In this document: piece by piece, positions 63,496 through 64,000 of the stretch
How positions within the stretch are numbered: the stretch's first letter is position 1
How the letters are laid out: each line of letters starts with the position of its first letter
Assembly: GCF_013426735.1 (NCBI RefSeq)
Contig: NZ_AP023273.1
Location: 372,001-436,000 of the forward strand
Length of the DNA stretch: 64,000 nucleotides
From: Agrobacterium vitis
GTDB taxonomy: Bacteria; Pseudomonadota; Alphaproteobacteria; Rhizobiales; Rhizobiaceae
Reading direction: 5' to 3'
Position numbers and translations under genes: made by a program
The notes under the pieces: model-generated
What the model was told of the DNA's origin: nothing
Databases searched by the model: none
Seen by the model: only the letters and a program-made list of their open reading frames with translations

Positions 63496-64000
63496 AGCCA
63501 CCGTCAATTGGGAGAGAGACACCGGTGATCATTGACGCCTCCTCACTCAACAAGAAGCGGATCGGCTTTGCGATGTCATCGACGGTCGCCCATCGTCCCA
63601 ACGGCATTTTTTGCAGGAAGGGTTCGCCGATCTCCGGGCGGCCCCAATAAAATGCGGACATCTCCGTCATGACCACCGTGGGATTGACGCTATTGACCCG
63701 AATTTTGTATTTGCCAAGTTCAAGCGCGCTGACACGCGTGATACTATCCAGTGCCGCTTTGGAAGACGCATAGGAGACATGGCCCGGCAATGCCGCCAGT
63801 GCTGCCTGGCTCGAGACATTGACGATCGAGCCACCCTTGCCTTCTTTGATCATCGAGCGCGATGCGTATTTGGTGACGAGAAGCGCGCCTCTCACATTGA
63901 TGGCAATGGCTTTGTCGAAGATAGAGATGTCGGTTTCCTGCGGGGTGGCGATTTCGCCACCAAAGCCACCACAGTTCACCACGCCCCACAACGGCAAATC
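63482..64000 (-). CDS. Short-chain dehydrogenase, L-xylulose/dicarbonyl reductase-like, N-terminus cut by window edge
   Basis: The 172 C-terminal residues of a classical SDR; the N-terminal nucleotide-binding part is beyond the right edge. Visible are a changed NNAG motif ('GVVNCGGFGG'), catalytic Ser in 'VNVSSQAALAAL', YxxxK in 'VSYASSKAALDSITRVSALE', and 'RVNSVNPTVVMTEM' with the ending 'SLPIDGGFTAC', which resembles dicarbonyl/L-xylulose reductase. Its 3' end overlaps the convergent M20 gene by 14 bases. It looks unrelated to the peptide operon. Confidence 0.85.
   Translation of the reverse strand, partial: DLPLWGVVNCGGFGGEIATPQETDISIFDKAIAINVRGALLVTKYASRSMIKEGKGGSIVNVSSQAALAALPGHVSYASSKAALDSITRVSALELGKYKIRVNSVNPTVVMTEMSAFYWGRPEIGEPFLQKMPLGRWATVDDIAKPIRFLLSEEASMITGVSLPIDGGFTAC

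Overview
The window looks like accessory chromosome or megaplasmid DNA from an alphaproteobacterium of the Rhizobiales, most likely Rhizobiaceae (Agrobacterium/Allorhizobium/Rhizobium type). The reasons are the matR-matABC malonate cluster with a MatR-type operator, a GluP-type hexose permease, a high-GC coding style, and the very high density of ABC importers, each with its own local regulator. The genus is inferred. No rRNA, tRNA, CRISPR array, insertion sequence or phage gene was seen.

Layout. 1-4711 (minus): an NMT1/THI5-type ABC importer with an Fe(II)/2-oxoglutarate-type oxygenase and a LysR regulator cut by the left edge. Two copies of one small structured RNA element lie in this operon and resemble the NMT1-motif (xanthine-I) riboswitch. 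4942-12580: a MalK/F/G/E-type sugar importer with a sugar isomerase and a Gfo/Idh/MocA dehydrogenase, facing a LacI regulator across a palindromic operator. 12771-16580: sulfate importer sbp-cysT-cysW-cysA. 17012-18812: a hexose/fucose-type MFS permease and a small exported SnoaL-like protein. 19011-23579: four overlapping two-component genes.

23598-35062 (minus): a peptide-type ABC importer with a hydantoinase A-like protein and two DUF917 paralogues, controlled by a MalT-like LuxR ATPase. 35132-40434: malonate regulator and matABC. 40525-44842: a divergent cluster equivalent to E. coli yjfI/J and yjfK/L/M/C (DUF2170, PspA, DUF2491, DUF350, DUF1190, glutathionylspermidine synthase-like). 44872-52759 (minus): a peptide importer with a gamma-glutamyltransferase-like enzyme and a GntR regulator. 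52876-59917 (minus): another peptide importer with an M24 peptidase and a substrate-binding protein that reads as circularly permuted. 60142-63495 (plus): GntR, a cystathionine beta-lyase-like enzyme and an M20 dipeptidase. 63482-64000: a short-chain dehydrogenase cut by the right edge.

The general logic is substrate capture, import and first catabolic steps, each module under a dedicated regulator (LysR, LacI, MalT-like, three GntR). Three binding-protein genes are followed by stem-loops before the first permease gene, a usual way to keep the binding protein in excess. The observations most worth checking are the paired riboswitch-like RNAs, the permuted binding protein, the split hydantoinase/DUF917 module with its 21-bp-phased direct repeats, and the motif shared by the two divergent promoters of the yjf-type cluster.
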